A stretch of DNA of 54,463 nt, taken from NCBI RefSeq assembly GCF_029948125.1, contig NZ_JASAMB010000034.1, positions 1 through 54,463 of the forward strand, in the 5' to 3' direction. This stretch comes from Catellatospora sp. KI3 (lineage in GTDB: Bacteria; Actinomycetota; Actinomycetes; Mycobacteriales; Micromonosporaceae). The notes beneath the pieces were generated by a model that saw only the letters and a program-made list of their open reading frames with translations, did no database searches and was not told the DNA's origin. A program made the translations under genes and the position numbers. Each line of letters starts with the position of its first letter. Within the stretch, counting starts at the first letter, position 1. This document shows positions 7,853-15,804 of the stretch, one piece after another.

Positions 7853-9771
7853 TGCGCGTGGCAAACTCGGTCGCCATGTCGGGCGCGGAGTTCCTTGAGC
7901 TGCTGTCGCGCGAGGCCGCGGCGGTCGAGTTCGAGGGTCCGCTGGTCGCCGCGCGGGCCGCGGGCGCGTCCCCGGAGCGGCTGGCCGAGCTGGAGGACGC
8001 CAAGATCCTGGCGCTGCGGGTGCGCGGGCTGCTGGAGCGCCGCCGCCAGCGCGAGATGGAGCTGACCGGCCTGTACGAGACCGCCGGCGACCTGGCCGGC
8101 CTGCGCGACCTCGACGCGGTGCTGCGCGCGATCGTGCACCGGGCCCGGCGGCTGCTCAACACCGACATCGCCTACATGACGCTCAACGACGACGAGCGCG
8201 GCGACACCTACATGCGCGTCACCGACGGCTCGGTCTCGGCCAAGTTCCAGGTGCTGCGACTGCCGATGGGCACCGGGCTGGGCGGCCTGGTGGCGCAGAC
8301 GGGCACCCCGTACGCCACCGCGAACTACATGACCGACATGCGGTTCCAGCACAAGGGCGACATCGACAGCGGGGTGAGCGAGGAGGGCCTGGTCGCGATC
8401 CTGGGCGTACCGCTGCGGCTGGGTTCGCGCGTCATCGGCGTGCTGTACACCGCCAACCGCTCCGCCCGCCCCTTCGCCCGCGAAGAGGTCGCGCTGATGG
8501 TGTCGCTGGGCGCGCACGCCTCGGTGGCCATCGACACCGCCCGCCTGATCACCGAGACCCGCGCCGCGCTGGAGGAGCTGTCGGCCGCCAACGCGGTCAT
8601 CCGCGCGCACAGCGCCTCGGTCGAACGCGCCGCCGCCGCGCACGACCGGATGACCGGCCTGGTGTTGCGCGGCGGCGGCGTCGAGGACGTGGTCGCCGCG
8701 GTCACCGAGGTGCTCGGCGGCGACCTGGTCGTGCTCGACCCCGACGGCCGCCCCGTCGCCGCCGTCGGCGGCCTGGGCGAGCTCGAACCAGCCCGGGTCG
8801 CCGAGGCCCTGTCCGCCTCCCGCCTGGAGGGCCGCGCGGTCCGCCGCGACGGCCTGTGGGTCGCCGCCGTCGTCGCGGGCGCCGACGACCTGGGTGCACT
8901 CGTCCTGCGCCCCGAACGCGAACTCGTCGACGCCGACCAGCAGATCCTGGAGCGCGCCGCCCTGGTCACCGCGCTGCTCACGCTGTTCCGCCGCGCCTCG
9001 TCGGAGGCCGAGGGGCGGGTACGCGGGGAGCTGCTCGACGACCTGCTCGCCGAACCCGTACGCGACCCGGCCGCGCTGCGTGAACGCGCCCGCCGCCTGG
9101 GCGTCGACCTCGACGCCCCGCACGTCCTCGTGGCGGTACGCGCCGACACCGGCCCCGGCCAGCCGCGCGGCCGGGCACTGTCCTGGGCGGGCACGTACGC
9201 CTCGGCCCGTACCGGCCTGGCGGCCGTCCGCGACGGCTGGGTGGTGCTGCTGCTGCCCGGGGCCGAGCCGGGTCCCGCCGCGCAGGCGGTGGTCCGCGAG
9301 CTGACCCGGGTGCTGGGGCGCCCGGTCACGGCCGGTGGCGGCGGTCCGGCCGGCGGCTCGGGGACCATCGGGGCGGCGTACGCCGAAGCCGTCCGCTGCG
9401 CCTCGGCGCTGATCTCGCTGGGGCGCACCGGTGAGGGTGCGGGCAGTGCCGAGCTGGGCTTCGTCGGCCTGCTGCTCGGCGCGGTCAGCGACCGCGACGG
9501 CGGCGACGTGCAGCAGTTCGTCCGGCACACCATCGGCGCGATCGTCGACTACGACACCCGCCGGGGCACCACCCTGCTGGCCACGCTCGAGGCGTACTTC
9601 GGCTCCGGCGGCAGCCTCGCCCGCGCCGCCGAGCGCCTGCACGTCCACGTCAACACCGTCACCCAGCGCCTGGAGCGCGTCGGCAATCTGCTCGGCGCCG
9701 ACTGGCAGACCCCCGCCCGCTCCCTGGAGATCCAGCTCGCCCTGCGCCTGCACCGCCTCCGCAACCTCTGA
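7852..9771 (+). CDS. GAF-domain CdaR/PucR-type transcriptional regulator
   Basis: In this 639-residue regulator, a coiled-coil-like N-terminus (LEDAKILALRVRGLLERRRQ) is followed by a GAF sensor domain (about 75-235; FQVLRLPMGTGLGGLVAQTG). A middle region and a C-terminal PucR/CdaR helix-turn-helix follow (about 580-635; TLLATLEAYFGSGGSLARAA, then LHVHVNTVTQRLERV). Such regulators control catabolic operons in response to a GAF ligand. Translational coupling to the 3-hydroxybutyrate dehydrogenase suggests it senses or governs that metabolism. ATG 7852 overlaps the upstream stop; ATG 7876 is an alternative start. A GGGCCC repeat element follows 6 bases after the stop. Confidence 0.85.
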   Translation: MRVANSVAMSGAEFLELLSREAAAVEFEGPLVAARAAGASPERLAELEDAKILALRVRGLLERRRQREMELTGLYETAGDLAGLRDLDAVLRAIVHRARRLLNTDIAYMTLNDDERGDTYMRVTDGSVSAKFQVLRLPMGTGLGGLVAQTGTPYATANYMTDMRFQHKGDIDSGVSEEGLVAILGVPLRLGSRVIGVLYTANRSARPFAREEVALMVSLGAHASVAIDTARLITETRAALEELSAANAVIRAHSASVERAAAAHDRMTGLVLRGGGVEDVVAAVTEVLGGDLVVLDPDGRPVAAVGGLGELEPARVAEALSASRLEGRAVRRDGLWVAAVVAGADDLGALVLRPERELVDADQQILERAALVTALLTLFRRASSEAEGRVRGELLDDLLAEPVRDPAALRERARRLGVDLDAPHVLVAVRADTGPGQPRGRALSWAGTYASARTGLAAVRDGWVVLLLPGAEPGPAAQAVVRELTRVLGRPVTAGGGGPAGGSGTIGAAYAEAVRCASALISLGRTGEGAGSAELGFVGLLLGAVSDRDGGDVQQFVRHTIGAIVDYDTRRGTTLLATLEAYFGSGGSLARAAERLHVHVNTVTQRLERVGNLLGADWQTPARSLEIQLALRLHRLRNL

Positions 9772-9777
9772 CCAGAG

Positions 9778-9832
9778 GTAAGGAAGGGACCCCTCTTATC
9801 GCAATCAGTAGTAGAAGGGCCCCTTGTTAACC
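9778..9832. repeat. GGGCCC double-palindrome element, copy A
   Basis: The element reads from GTAAGGAAGGGACCCCTC to AGAAGGGCCCCTTGTTAAC. It has two tandem GAAGGG-C-CCCTTC-type stems separated by about 17 bases. The first stem is slightly degenerate in this copy. Same family as 10535-10587, 46425-46476 and 46564-46617. Confidence 0.85.
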
Positions 9833-9914
9833 ACGGGTTGCCGCGCGATGCGGCGGTGACCTGTTGGCGACATGAAGTAGCTCGGCGGATGGGGCGCGCA
9901 CCATTCTGTACGGC

Positions 9915-10523
9915 ATGCGGACGAGATGGATGGTTACGGGTATGGCGGCGGTCGCCGCGCTGGCGATGTCGGCCTGCGGCCCGGATGGGACGGGTGCCAC
10001 CGGCGCCTCCCCGGCGGCGGGAGCCTCGGCCGGGACCGGGGCGAGCCCGGCCGGCGGCGGCTCGGGCGACCGCGACAGCTGCCTGACCGGCACCTGGCAG
10101 GTCGACGTCGACGACATGGCCGAGCAGGCGGCGGCCATGATGGCGCAGCTGAAGGCGAAGGGCGACGGCACGGGCTCGATCACCCTGACCTTCGGCGAGA
10201 AGATGACCATCAAGTACGACGCGAACATCGCGATCGTCGTGCCGATGAGCGCCGAGCTGACCATGAAGGTCGACTCGAAGTACACCGGCAGCGCCGTCAG
10301 CTCCGACTGGACCTCCAAGGGCGGCAAGATCGCCGGGACCATGCCGACGAACGACGTGAAGATGGACATGAAGGCCACCATCGCCGGCAAGGAGGCGCCG
10401 ATGACGCAGGTCCCCTTCAAGGGAGCGCTCGACCTGAGCCAGGGCGCCCTGGCCTACACCTGCTCCGGTTCGACCGCGACTCTGGCCGGTCCCAGCGTCA
10501 CCTGGCACCTCAAGAAGGCCTGA
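9915..10523 (+). CDS. Secreted lipoprotein of unknown function
   Basis: A 202-residue lipoprotein with the lipobox AMSAC (Cys21). A low-complexity Gly/Ala/Ser/Thr spacer to about residue 52 comes next. The globular domain begins DSCLTGTWQVDVDDMAEQAA and alternates strands such as GSITLTFGEKMTIKYD and ELTMKVDSKYTGSAVSSDW, a lipocalin-like beta-rich pattern. It ends LAGPSVTWHLKKA. The opening motif C-x-T-G-T-W recurs in actinobacterial lipoproteins, but I know no function. It lies between two GGGCCC elements and looks monocistronic. Confidence 0.75.
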   Translation: MRTRWMVTGMAAVAALAMSACGPDGTGATGASPAAGASAGTGASPAGGGSGDRDSCLTGTWQVDVDDMAEQAAAMMAQLKAKGDGTGSITLTFGEKMTIKYDANIAIVVPMSAELTMKVDSKYTGSAVSSDWTSKGGKIAGTMPTNDVKMDMKATIAGKEAPMTQVPFKGALDLSQGALAYTCSGSTATLAGPSVTWHLKKA

Positions 10524-10534
10524 GCCGCCGCCCC

Positions 10535-10587
10535 GTTAAGAAGGGCCCCTTCTGCTACGGAAAGCGAGTGGAAGGGGCCCTTCCTTG
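10535..10587. repeat. GGGCCC double-palindrome element, copy B
   Basis: The element reads GTTAAGAAGGGCCCCTTCTG ... GAAGGGGCCCTTCCTTGC, inverted relative to copy A. It starts 11 bases after the lipoprotein stop. Copies A and B therefore bracket the lipoprotein gene in opposite orientation. Confidence 0.85.
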
Positions 10588-10618
10588 CGCCTGAAGTGGC
10601 GTAGTGCACACGGGGAAA

Positions 10619-10637
10619 CTTTGCGCAGTGTGCAAAG
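10619..10637 (+). promoter_or_regulatory. Candidate operator upstream of MFS exporter
   Basis: The inverted repeat CTTTGC-GCAGTGT-GCAAAG lies 21-39 bases before the exporter ATG at 10658. This is a typical position for a TetR- or MarR-type repressor site. No regulator gene is adjacent. Confidence 0.4.
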
Positions 10638-10657
10638 GCGGTGGCAAGGTCGAAGTC

Positions 10658-12487
10658 ATGCACCCCGCCCACACCCCCCGCCACCTGCGCATGGGCCACC
10701 GCGAGATCCTCGAGTCGCTCAGCGGCCTCCTGCTCGTGCTGTTCGTCGCGATGATCAGTTCCACCATCGTCTCGACCGCGCTGCCGCGCATCATCGGCGA
10801 ACTCAACGGCACCCAGACGCAGTACACCTGGGTGGTCACCGCGACGCTGCTCGCCGCGACCGCCACCACCCCCATCTGGGGGCGGCTGTCGGACATGTTC
10901 GGCAAGAAGCTGCTGGTCATGGTCGCCATCGCGATCTTCGTGGCGGGGTCGCTGCTCAGCGGGTTCGCGCGGGACACCAGCCAGCTGATCGCGTTCCGGG
11001 CGGTGCAGGGCATCGGCGTGGGCGGCCTGCAGGCGCTGGTGCAGATCGTGATCGCCTCGATGATCCCGCCTCGCGAGCGCGGCCGCTACAACGGCTACCT
11101 CGGCGGCGTGATGGCGGTCGCCACGCTGGCCGGGCCGCTGCTGGGCGGCCTGATCGTGGACACGTCGTGGCTGGGGTGGCGCTGGTGCTTCTTCGTCGGC
11201 GTACCGATCGCGGCGCTCGCCTTCGCGCTGCTCTGGTTCACCCTCGACCTGCCCCGGGCGCCCCGGGTGAAGACGAAGATCGACTACCTGGGCGCGCTGC
11301 TGATCACCGCGGGGGTGAGCACGCTGCTGGTCTGGGTGTCGTTCGTCGGCGACTCGTTCGCCTGGCTGTCCACCCAGAGCTACGCCATGGTCGGCGGCTC
11401 GCTGGCCGTGCTGGCGCTGGCGGTATGGGTCGAGCTGCGCGCCGAGAGCCCCGTCGTCCCGATCACCGTCATCGCCCGGCGGGTGCCCGCCCTGGCGATC
11501 CTCGCCAGCCTGGCTGTCGGCATGGCCATGTTCGGCGGCTCGGTCTTCCTCGGCCAGTACTTCCAGATCGGCCGCGGCTACAGCCCCACCGAGGCCGGGC
11601 TGCTGACCATGCCGATGATGCTGGGCGTCGTCATCTCCTCGACCATCAGCGGCAAGATGGTCACCAGGTCCGGCCGGATCAAGCCGTACCTGGTGACGGG
11701 CACGATCGTGCTGGTCGCCGGGTTCGCCGGGCTGTCGTTCATCGACCACACCACCCCGCTGCCCGCGATCGGCGCCGGGATGCTGCTGGTCGGCCTCGGC
11801 GTGGGCATGACCATGCAGAACCTGGTGCTGGCCGTGCAGAACACCACCGAGCGCAAGGACCTCGGCGCCGCCACCGGCTCGGTGACCTTCTTCCGCTCGC
11901 TCGGCGGCACCATCGGCGTCTCGGTGCTCGGCGCGGTGCTGGCCGACCGGGTGCAGTCGATCATCGCCGCCCACCTGGCCGCCGCCGGGATGCCCGCCGG
12001 TTCGGGCGGCGGCTCGCTCAACCTGGCCGCGCTGCCGCCCGCCGCGCAGGCCATCGTCCGCGAGGCGTACGGCGACGCCACCGGGCACGTCTTCCTGATC
12101 TCGGCCGCCGTGGCCCTGGTCGGCGTGCTGGCGGCGCTGGCGCTGCCCACGATCGTGCTGCGGTCCACCGTCGACGTCCCGGCCGCCGGCTCGTCCGCCC
12201 CGAACACCGGCTCCCACACCGAGGCGGCGCGGGCTGGGCGGCCCGGGGCGGTCGCGCCCGCGCCCGCGCCGGTGGCGCACCCCGGGTTTGCCCCGCGCCA
12301 GCCGGGGCCCGCGGGGCCGGGTCCGGCGCCGCGCGCGACCCAGGCGCACGCGTACCGGCCTGCCGGATACACCCCGGCGCACCGGCGCGGCGGGCCGGCT
12401 CCGCTGGCGGGGGTCCACGCCGCCGGCACCGGGTTCGACGGGTCCGAGGCGGGTCACCCGCGTCGCGGCGGCGACTGGCAGCCGTGA
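10658..12487 (+). CDS. DHA2-type MFS drug/metabolite exporter with long C-terminal tail
   Basis: This proton-driven multidrug-type antiporter appears to be of the 14-helix DHA2 class. The 609-residue protein shows TMS1 with SSTIVSTALPRIIGEL, motif A GRLSDMFGKK, LIAFRAVQGIGVGGL and the antiporter motif C region GPLLGGLIVDTSWLGWRW. A late segment GAATGSVTFFRSLGGTIGVS is typical of EmrB/QacA relatives. After about residue 510 there is an Ala/Pro/Gly-rich cytoplasmic tail without recognisable domain. I chose ATG 10658; the upstream GTG at 10604 would precede the candidate operator. It lies directly before a P450/ferredoxin pair and could export the product of that region, which is inference. Confidence 0.85.
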   Translation: MHPAHTPRHLRMGHREILESLSGLLLVLFVAMISSTIVSTALPRIIGELNGTQTQYTWVVTATLLAATATTPIWGRLSDMFGKKLLVMVAIAIFVAGSLLSGFARDTSQLIAFRAVQGIGVGGLQALVQIVIASMIPPRERGRYNGYLGGVMAVATLAGPLLGGLIVDTSWLGWRWCFFVGVPIAALAFALLWFTLDLPRAPRVKTKIDYLGALLITAGVSTLLVWVSFVGDSFAWLSTQSYAMVGGSLAVLALAVWVELRAESPVVPITVIARRVPALAILASLAVGMAMFGGSVFLGQYFQIGRGYSPTEAGLLTMPMMLGVVISSTISGKMVTRSGRIKPYLVTGTIVLVAGFAGLSFIDHTTPLPAIGAGMLLVGLGVGMTMQNLVLAVQNTTERKDLGAATGSVTFFRSLGGTIGVSVLGAVLADRVQSIIAAHLAAAGMPAGSGGGSLNLAALPPAAQAIVREAYGDATGHVFLISAAVALVGVLAALALPTIVLRSTVDVPAAGSSAPNTGSHTEAARAGRPGAVAPAPAPVAHPGFAPRQPGPAGPGPAPRATQAHAYRPAGYTPAHRRGGPAPLAGVHAAGTGFDGSEAGHPRRGGDWQP

Positions 12488-12586
12488 CCTCTGTCGATGT
12501 CCGGAAGCCGACCGGTCGCCGAGGAGAACCGATAAAACCTGACATTTCCTTGTAGCTTGTAAGGGTCCGCGGCTCAGGGAGGAACG

Positions 12587-13780
12587 ATGTCAGACACGCT
12601 GGTCACCCCCATTCCCGCCTACCCGTTCGGCAACGACGGCCCCGAGCCGAGACTGCCCGACTTCGGCCAGGAGGGGGTCGGCCGGGTGCGGCTGCCCACC
12701 GGGCAGGAGGCCTGGCTGTTCACCCGGCATGAGCACCTGCGCGAACTGCTGCGCAGCCCTGACTTCTCCAGTGACTTCAGCCGCCCCGGGTTCCCGCAGA
12801 TCCGGCCGATGCCCAAAGAGGCGCCGCAGCGCGACGGCTCGTTCATCCGGATGGATCCGCCCGAGCACACCCGGTTCCGCCGGATGCTCACCCCCGAGTT
12901 CATGATCAAGCACATCCGGACGCTGGAGCCGTTGATCCGGCAGACCGTGCTCGGGGCGCTGGAGTCGCTGCGGGCGGCCGGCAAGCCCGCCGACCTGGTC
13001 GAGCACTTCGCCATGCCGGTGCCGTCGATGGTCATCTGCCACCTGCTCGGGGTGCCCTACGCCGACCACGAGTTCTTCCAGCAGCGCAGCCGGGTGCTGC
13101 TGGCCTGGGCCAGCACGCCCGAGCAGGTGCAGACCGTCATCGAGGAGCTGCGGGAGTACCTGGTCCGGCTGATCGCCGAGAAGCGCCGGAACCCGGGCGA
13201 CGACATGATCAGCCGCCTGGCGGCCGAACGGGTCGAGACCGGCGAGATGACCGAGCGGGAGCTGGTCGGCCTGTCGGTGCTGCTGCTCGTCGCGGGGCAC
13301 GAGACCACCGCCAACATGATCGGGCTCAGCACGCTGGTCATGCTGCAGCACCCGGCCCAGCTCGAACGGCTGCGCCAGGACCCGGCCCTGATCGACGACA
13401 CGGTCGAGGAGCTGCTGCGCTACCTGACCATCGTGCGCACCGGCCTGACCAGGGTCGCCGTCCGCGACACCACGGTCGGCGGGCACCGCGTGGGGGCGGG
13501 CGAGGGCGTGATCGGGCTGCTGTCGGCCGCCAACCGCGACGAGGACGTGTTCACCGACGCCGAGCGCTTCGACCTGGCGCGCGGCTCGCACCAGCACATG
13601 GCCTTCGGGTTCGGGATCCACCAGTGCATCGGGCAGCCGCTGGCCCGCGCCGAGCTGCGCATCGCGCTGCAGGAGCTGTTCAACGGCCTGCCGGAGCTGG
13701 CGCTGGCGGTCGACCCGAGCACCGTCGAGTTCCGCGATGCGGTGGTGTTCGGGGTGCGCAGACTGGAGGTCACCTGGTGA
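12587..13780 (+). CDS. Cytochrome P450 (bacterial class I)
   Basis: A soluble haem monooxygenase of 397 residues. Visible hallmarks are the I-helix oxygen-activation motif AGHETT (236-241), the K-helix ExxR in VEELLRYL, and the haem-binding segment FGFGIHQCIG with Cys347. Also present is HTRFRRMLTPEF in the C-helix. It resembles CYP105/107-type enzymes that oxidise natural products or xenobiotics. Its stop overlaps the start of a 3Fe-4S ferredoxin gene, its likely electron donor; no reductase is nearby. GGGAGGAACG precedes the ATG well. It converges on the diiron/TDO operon, which suggests but does not prove a shared pathway. Confidence 0.93.
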   Translation: MSDTLVTPIPAYPFGNDGPEPRLPDFGQEGVGRVRLPTGQEAWLFTRHEHLRELLRSPDFSSDFSRPGFPQIRPMPKEAPQRDGSFIRMDPPEHTRFRRMLTPEFMIKHIRTLEPLIRQTVLGALESLRAAGKPADLVEHFAMPVPSMVICHLLGVPYADHEFFQQRSRVLLAWASTPEQVQTVIEELREYLVRLIAEKRRNPGDDMISRLAAERVETGEMTERELVGLSVLLLVAGHETTANMIGLSTLVMLQHPAQLERLRQDPALIDDTVEELLRYLTIVRTGLTRVAVRDTTVGGHRVGAGEGVIGLLSAANRDEDVFTDAERFDLARGSHQHMAFGFGIHQCIGQPLARAELRIALQELFNGLPELALAVDPSTVEFRDAVVFGVRRLEVTW

Positions 13781-13986
13781 GCGGAGCGCTGCGGGTCGCC
13801 GTGGACCGCGAGGCCTGCTGCGGGTCGGGCAACTGCGTGCGTACCGCGCCGGAGGTCTTCGACCAGGACGACGCCGACGGCCTGGTGCTGCTGCGCCGGT
13901 CCGAGCCGGCGCCGGGGGACTGGGACGCGGTACGGCAGGCGGCCTACAACTGCCCGGCGGGCGCGATCGCGGTCGCCGGGCCCTGA
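13777..13986 (+). CDS. 3Fe-4S-type ferredoxin, P450 partner
   Basis: A 69-residue ferredoxin of the kind that feeds electrons to actinobacterial P450s. Cluster ligands are apparent at Cys14 (with neighbouring Cys15), Cys20 and Cys59, in ACCGSGNC and NCPAGAI. The acidic stretch EVFDQDDADGLV is typical. The Cys pattern Cx5C...CP indicates a 3Fe-4S rather than 4Fe-4S cluster. GTG 13777 overlaps the P450 stop (GTGA), so the two are translationally coupled. Confidence 0.88.
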   Translation: MSGALRVAVDREACCGSGNCVRTAPEVFDQDDADGLVLLRRSEPAPGDWDAVRQAAYNCPAGAIAVAGP

Positions 13987-14040
13987 GAGCGGCCCGCACC
14001 GCCGGCGACGGCTGTCGGACCGGTGGGCGAGGATGCGTCC

Positions 14041-14565
14041 ATGACAGACGTACTCGCGCGGATCGAGGCGACGCCGTGGCTCGCCGAACTGCTCGCCCGG
14101 CGCTTCGACTTCGACCTGGCCCGCACCGATCCGGCCGAACCGGTCCACCTCGCCGGCGGTGAGCCGCTGACCCCGATCGCGGGCGACGCCTCCGGCGGCA
14201 CCTTCCTGCGGACGCCCTCGGGCGCGGTCGTCTACGCGGGCTCGGAGGGCGAGGGCGGGCTGATCGCGCACGACCTGCGCGACGCGCTGGCGCTGGTCGT
14301 GGGCCTGCCGAGCCTGCACGACGCGCTCGCCGTGCCGTTCGGCGAGGAGCTGCTCCGCTCGCTGGCCGAGGCCGACGAGGAGATCCGCCAGGACGACGCC
14401 CACGACCCGGGCGGGCAGACGCTGGACGAGGCGCGTGCGCTGGCCAGGCAGGCACTCGACCTGCCCCCGGCGGACGGGCTGCTGGCGGCGCTGCACGCGG
14501 CGGCCGCCGACGAGGCGTACCGGCCGATCAGCGAGCACGGGCCGTACGATCCGATGCTCGGCTGA
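14041..14565 (+). CDS. Conserved-looking hypothetical protein
   Basis: A 174-residue acidic, helix-rich protein that I do not recognise. It begins MTDVLARIEATPWLAELLAR, has a Gly-rich strand section GEPLTPIAGDASGGTFLRTP, and ends DEAYRPISEHGPYDPMLG. The middle GLIAHDLRDALALVVGLPSL is reminiscent of SUKH/SMI1-type immunity or housekeeping proteins, but I cannot support that name. ATG 14041 has GAGGA upstream at 9 bases. It follows the ferredoxin by 54 bases and ends 12 bases from the convergent aminotransferase gene. It may belong to the P450 transcription unit. Confidence 0.65.
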   Translation: MTDVLARIEATPWLAELLARRFDFDLARTDPAEPVHLAGGEPLTPIAGDASGGTFLRTPSGAVVYAGSEGEGGLIAHDLRDALALVVGLPSLHDALAVPFGEELLRSLAEADEEIRQDDAHDPGGQTLDEARALARQALDLPPADGLLAALHAAAADEAYRPISEHGPYDPMLG

Positions 14566-14577
14566 CGGCCGCGCCGC

Positions 14578-15804
14578 TCAGCCGAGCAGCTGCCGGATCC
14601 GCCGGACGCCCTCGGTCACGGCGTCCGCGCCGACGGTGTGGCAGAGCCGAAACCAGCCCGGCTCGGTCGCGTGGAACACCTCGCCCGGCGTCAGGCTGAC
14701 CCGGGCGCCGTCGACGAGCCGCCGCCACAGCTCCCGCTCGCCCGCCGCGTCGTCGCGGGCCAGCCACGGCCGCAGGCTGGTCCATACCGAGAAGCCGGCC
14801 TGTGCCGGGGCGAACGCCAGCCCGGCGGCGGTCAGCTCGGCGGTGACCCGCGTGTAGGAGGCGGACAGGCGGCGGCGGTGCTCGTCGAGGAAGTCGGCCA
14901 GCCAGCCCTTGTCGTCGAGCAGGTCCGCGAGCAGCCACTGGGTGTCGGTGGAGACCGGCGCGAAGTAGGCCAGCTCGCGGACCGCGTCGCGCACCCGCGC
15001 ACCGCGCGTGTGCAGCACGCCCACCTTGAGGCCGGGCAGTCCGAAGTCCTTGGCGAAGCCCCATACGACGTGGACCCGGTCGGGGTCGATGAGGTCGCCG
15101 GTCAGGTCGAGGGCGCTGGTGAACGGGGTGCTGCCGAACACGGAGTTGGCGTAGATCTCGTCGGCGACCAGGTCGAGGTCGAGTCCGGCGCAGACGCGGG
15201 CCAGCGCGGTCAGCTCGCCGGCCGGATACACCCGGCCGAGCGGGTTGTGCGGCGAGGTGATGGCCAGCGCCCGTACCGTGACACCCCTGTCGCGGGCCCG
15301 GCGGACGGCCTCGGCGACCGCCGCGGGGCCCGGGGTCAGCCCGTCGCCGGGGCCCGGCGCGACCGGGACGAGCACGGCGCCGGAGCGGCCGGTCAGGTCG
15401 GTGTCCAGCGCGCCGTAGTAGGGCACCGGCACCACGATCGCCTCGCCGGGGTCGCACAGGGCGGTGGCGATGACGTCCAGCGCGCCGGTCGCGCCGCTGA
15501 CGATGACCAGGTCCTCCGGGTCTACCGGCACGCCCCGGGTGGCGGCCAGGAACCGGGCCACGTTCTCCCGCAGCCGGGCGGTGCCGTGCAGCGGCGCGTA
15601 CCGGGTGTCGGCGGCCTCGACCGGGCGGGCCGCCCGCAGCCGTGGTGCCAGCAGGTCCCAGAGCAGCCGGTTCTCGGCGGTGCCCAGGTTGACGTAGCCG
15701 CGCGGGTTGGTGCCGGGGTGGTACGGGTCGGCCTCGGCCGCGAAGTGGGCGACCGCGATGGCCGGTGTCCCGGCGACGAGCCGGGCGGACTGCTGCGAGA
15801 CCAT
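14578..15804 (-). CDS. Fold-type I PLP-dependent aminotransferase / ACC-synthase-like enzyme
   Basis: The 408-residue enzyme belongs to the class I/II aminotransferase fold. It resembles ACC synthases at the N-terminus (NPRGYVNLGTAENRLLWDLL). Visible are HNPLG (substrate Asn187), DEIY (Asp215-Tyr218), the PLP lysine Lys252 in FAKDFGLPGLKVG and a C-terminal carboxylate-binding GWFRLCHT. Two positions are odd: the usual S-x-S-K start is altered to F-A-K, and the phosphate-anchor Arg eight residues later is Lys260. It is the last gene of the diiron-TDO-SDR operon and shares one base with the SDR stop (TGATG). Transamination of a kynurenine-type amino acid is plausible but untested. Confidence 0.82.
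   Translation of the reverse strand: MVSQQSARLVAGTPAIAVAHFAAEADPYHPGTNPRGYVNLGTAENRLLWDLLAPRLRAARPVEAADTRYAPLHGTARLRENVARFLAATRGVPVDPEDLVIVSGATGALDVIATALCDPGEAIVVPVPYYGALDTDLTGRSGAVLVPVAPGPGDGLTPGPAAVAEAVRRARDRGVTVRALAITSPHNPLGRVYPAGELTALARVCAGLDLDLVADEIYANSVFGSTPFTSALDLTGDLIDPDRVHVVWGFAKDFGLPGLKVGVLHTRGARVRDAVRELAYFAPVSTDTQWLLADLLDDKGWLADFLDEHRRRLSASYTRVTAELTAAGLAFAPAQAGFSVWTSLRPWLARDDAAGERELWRRLVDGARVSLTPGEVFHATEPGWFRLCHTVGADAVTEGVRRIRQLLG

Noticed and set aside
9778..10587. GGGCCC palindromes considered as a CRISPR array or insertion sequence ends.
   Set aside because: Copies are few, not regularly spaced, and no cas or transposase gene lies between them.
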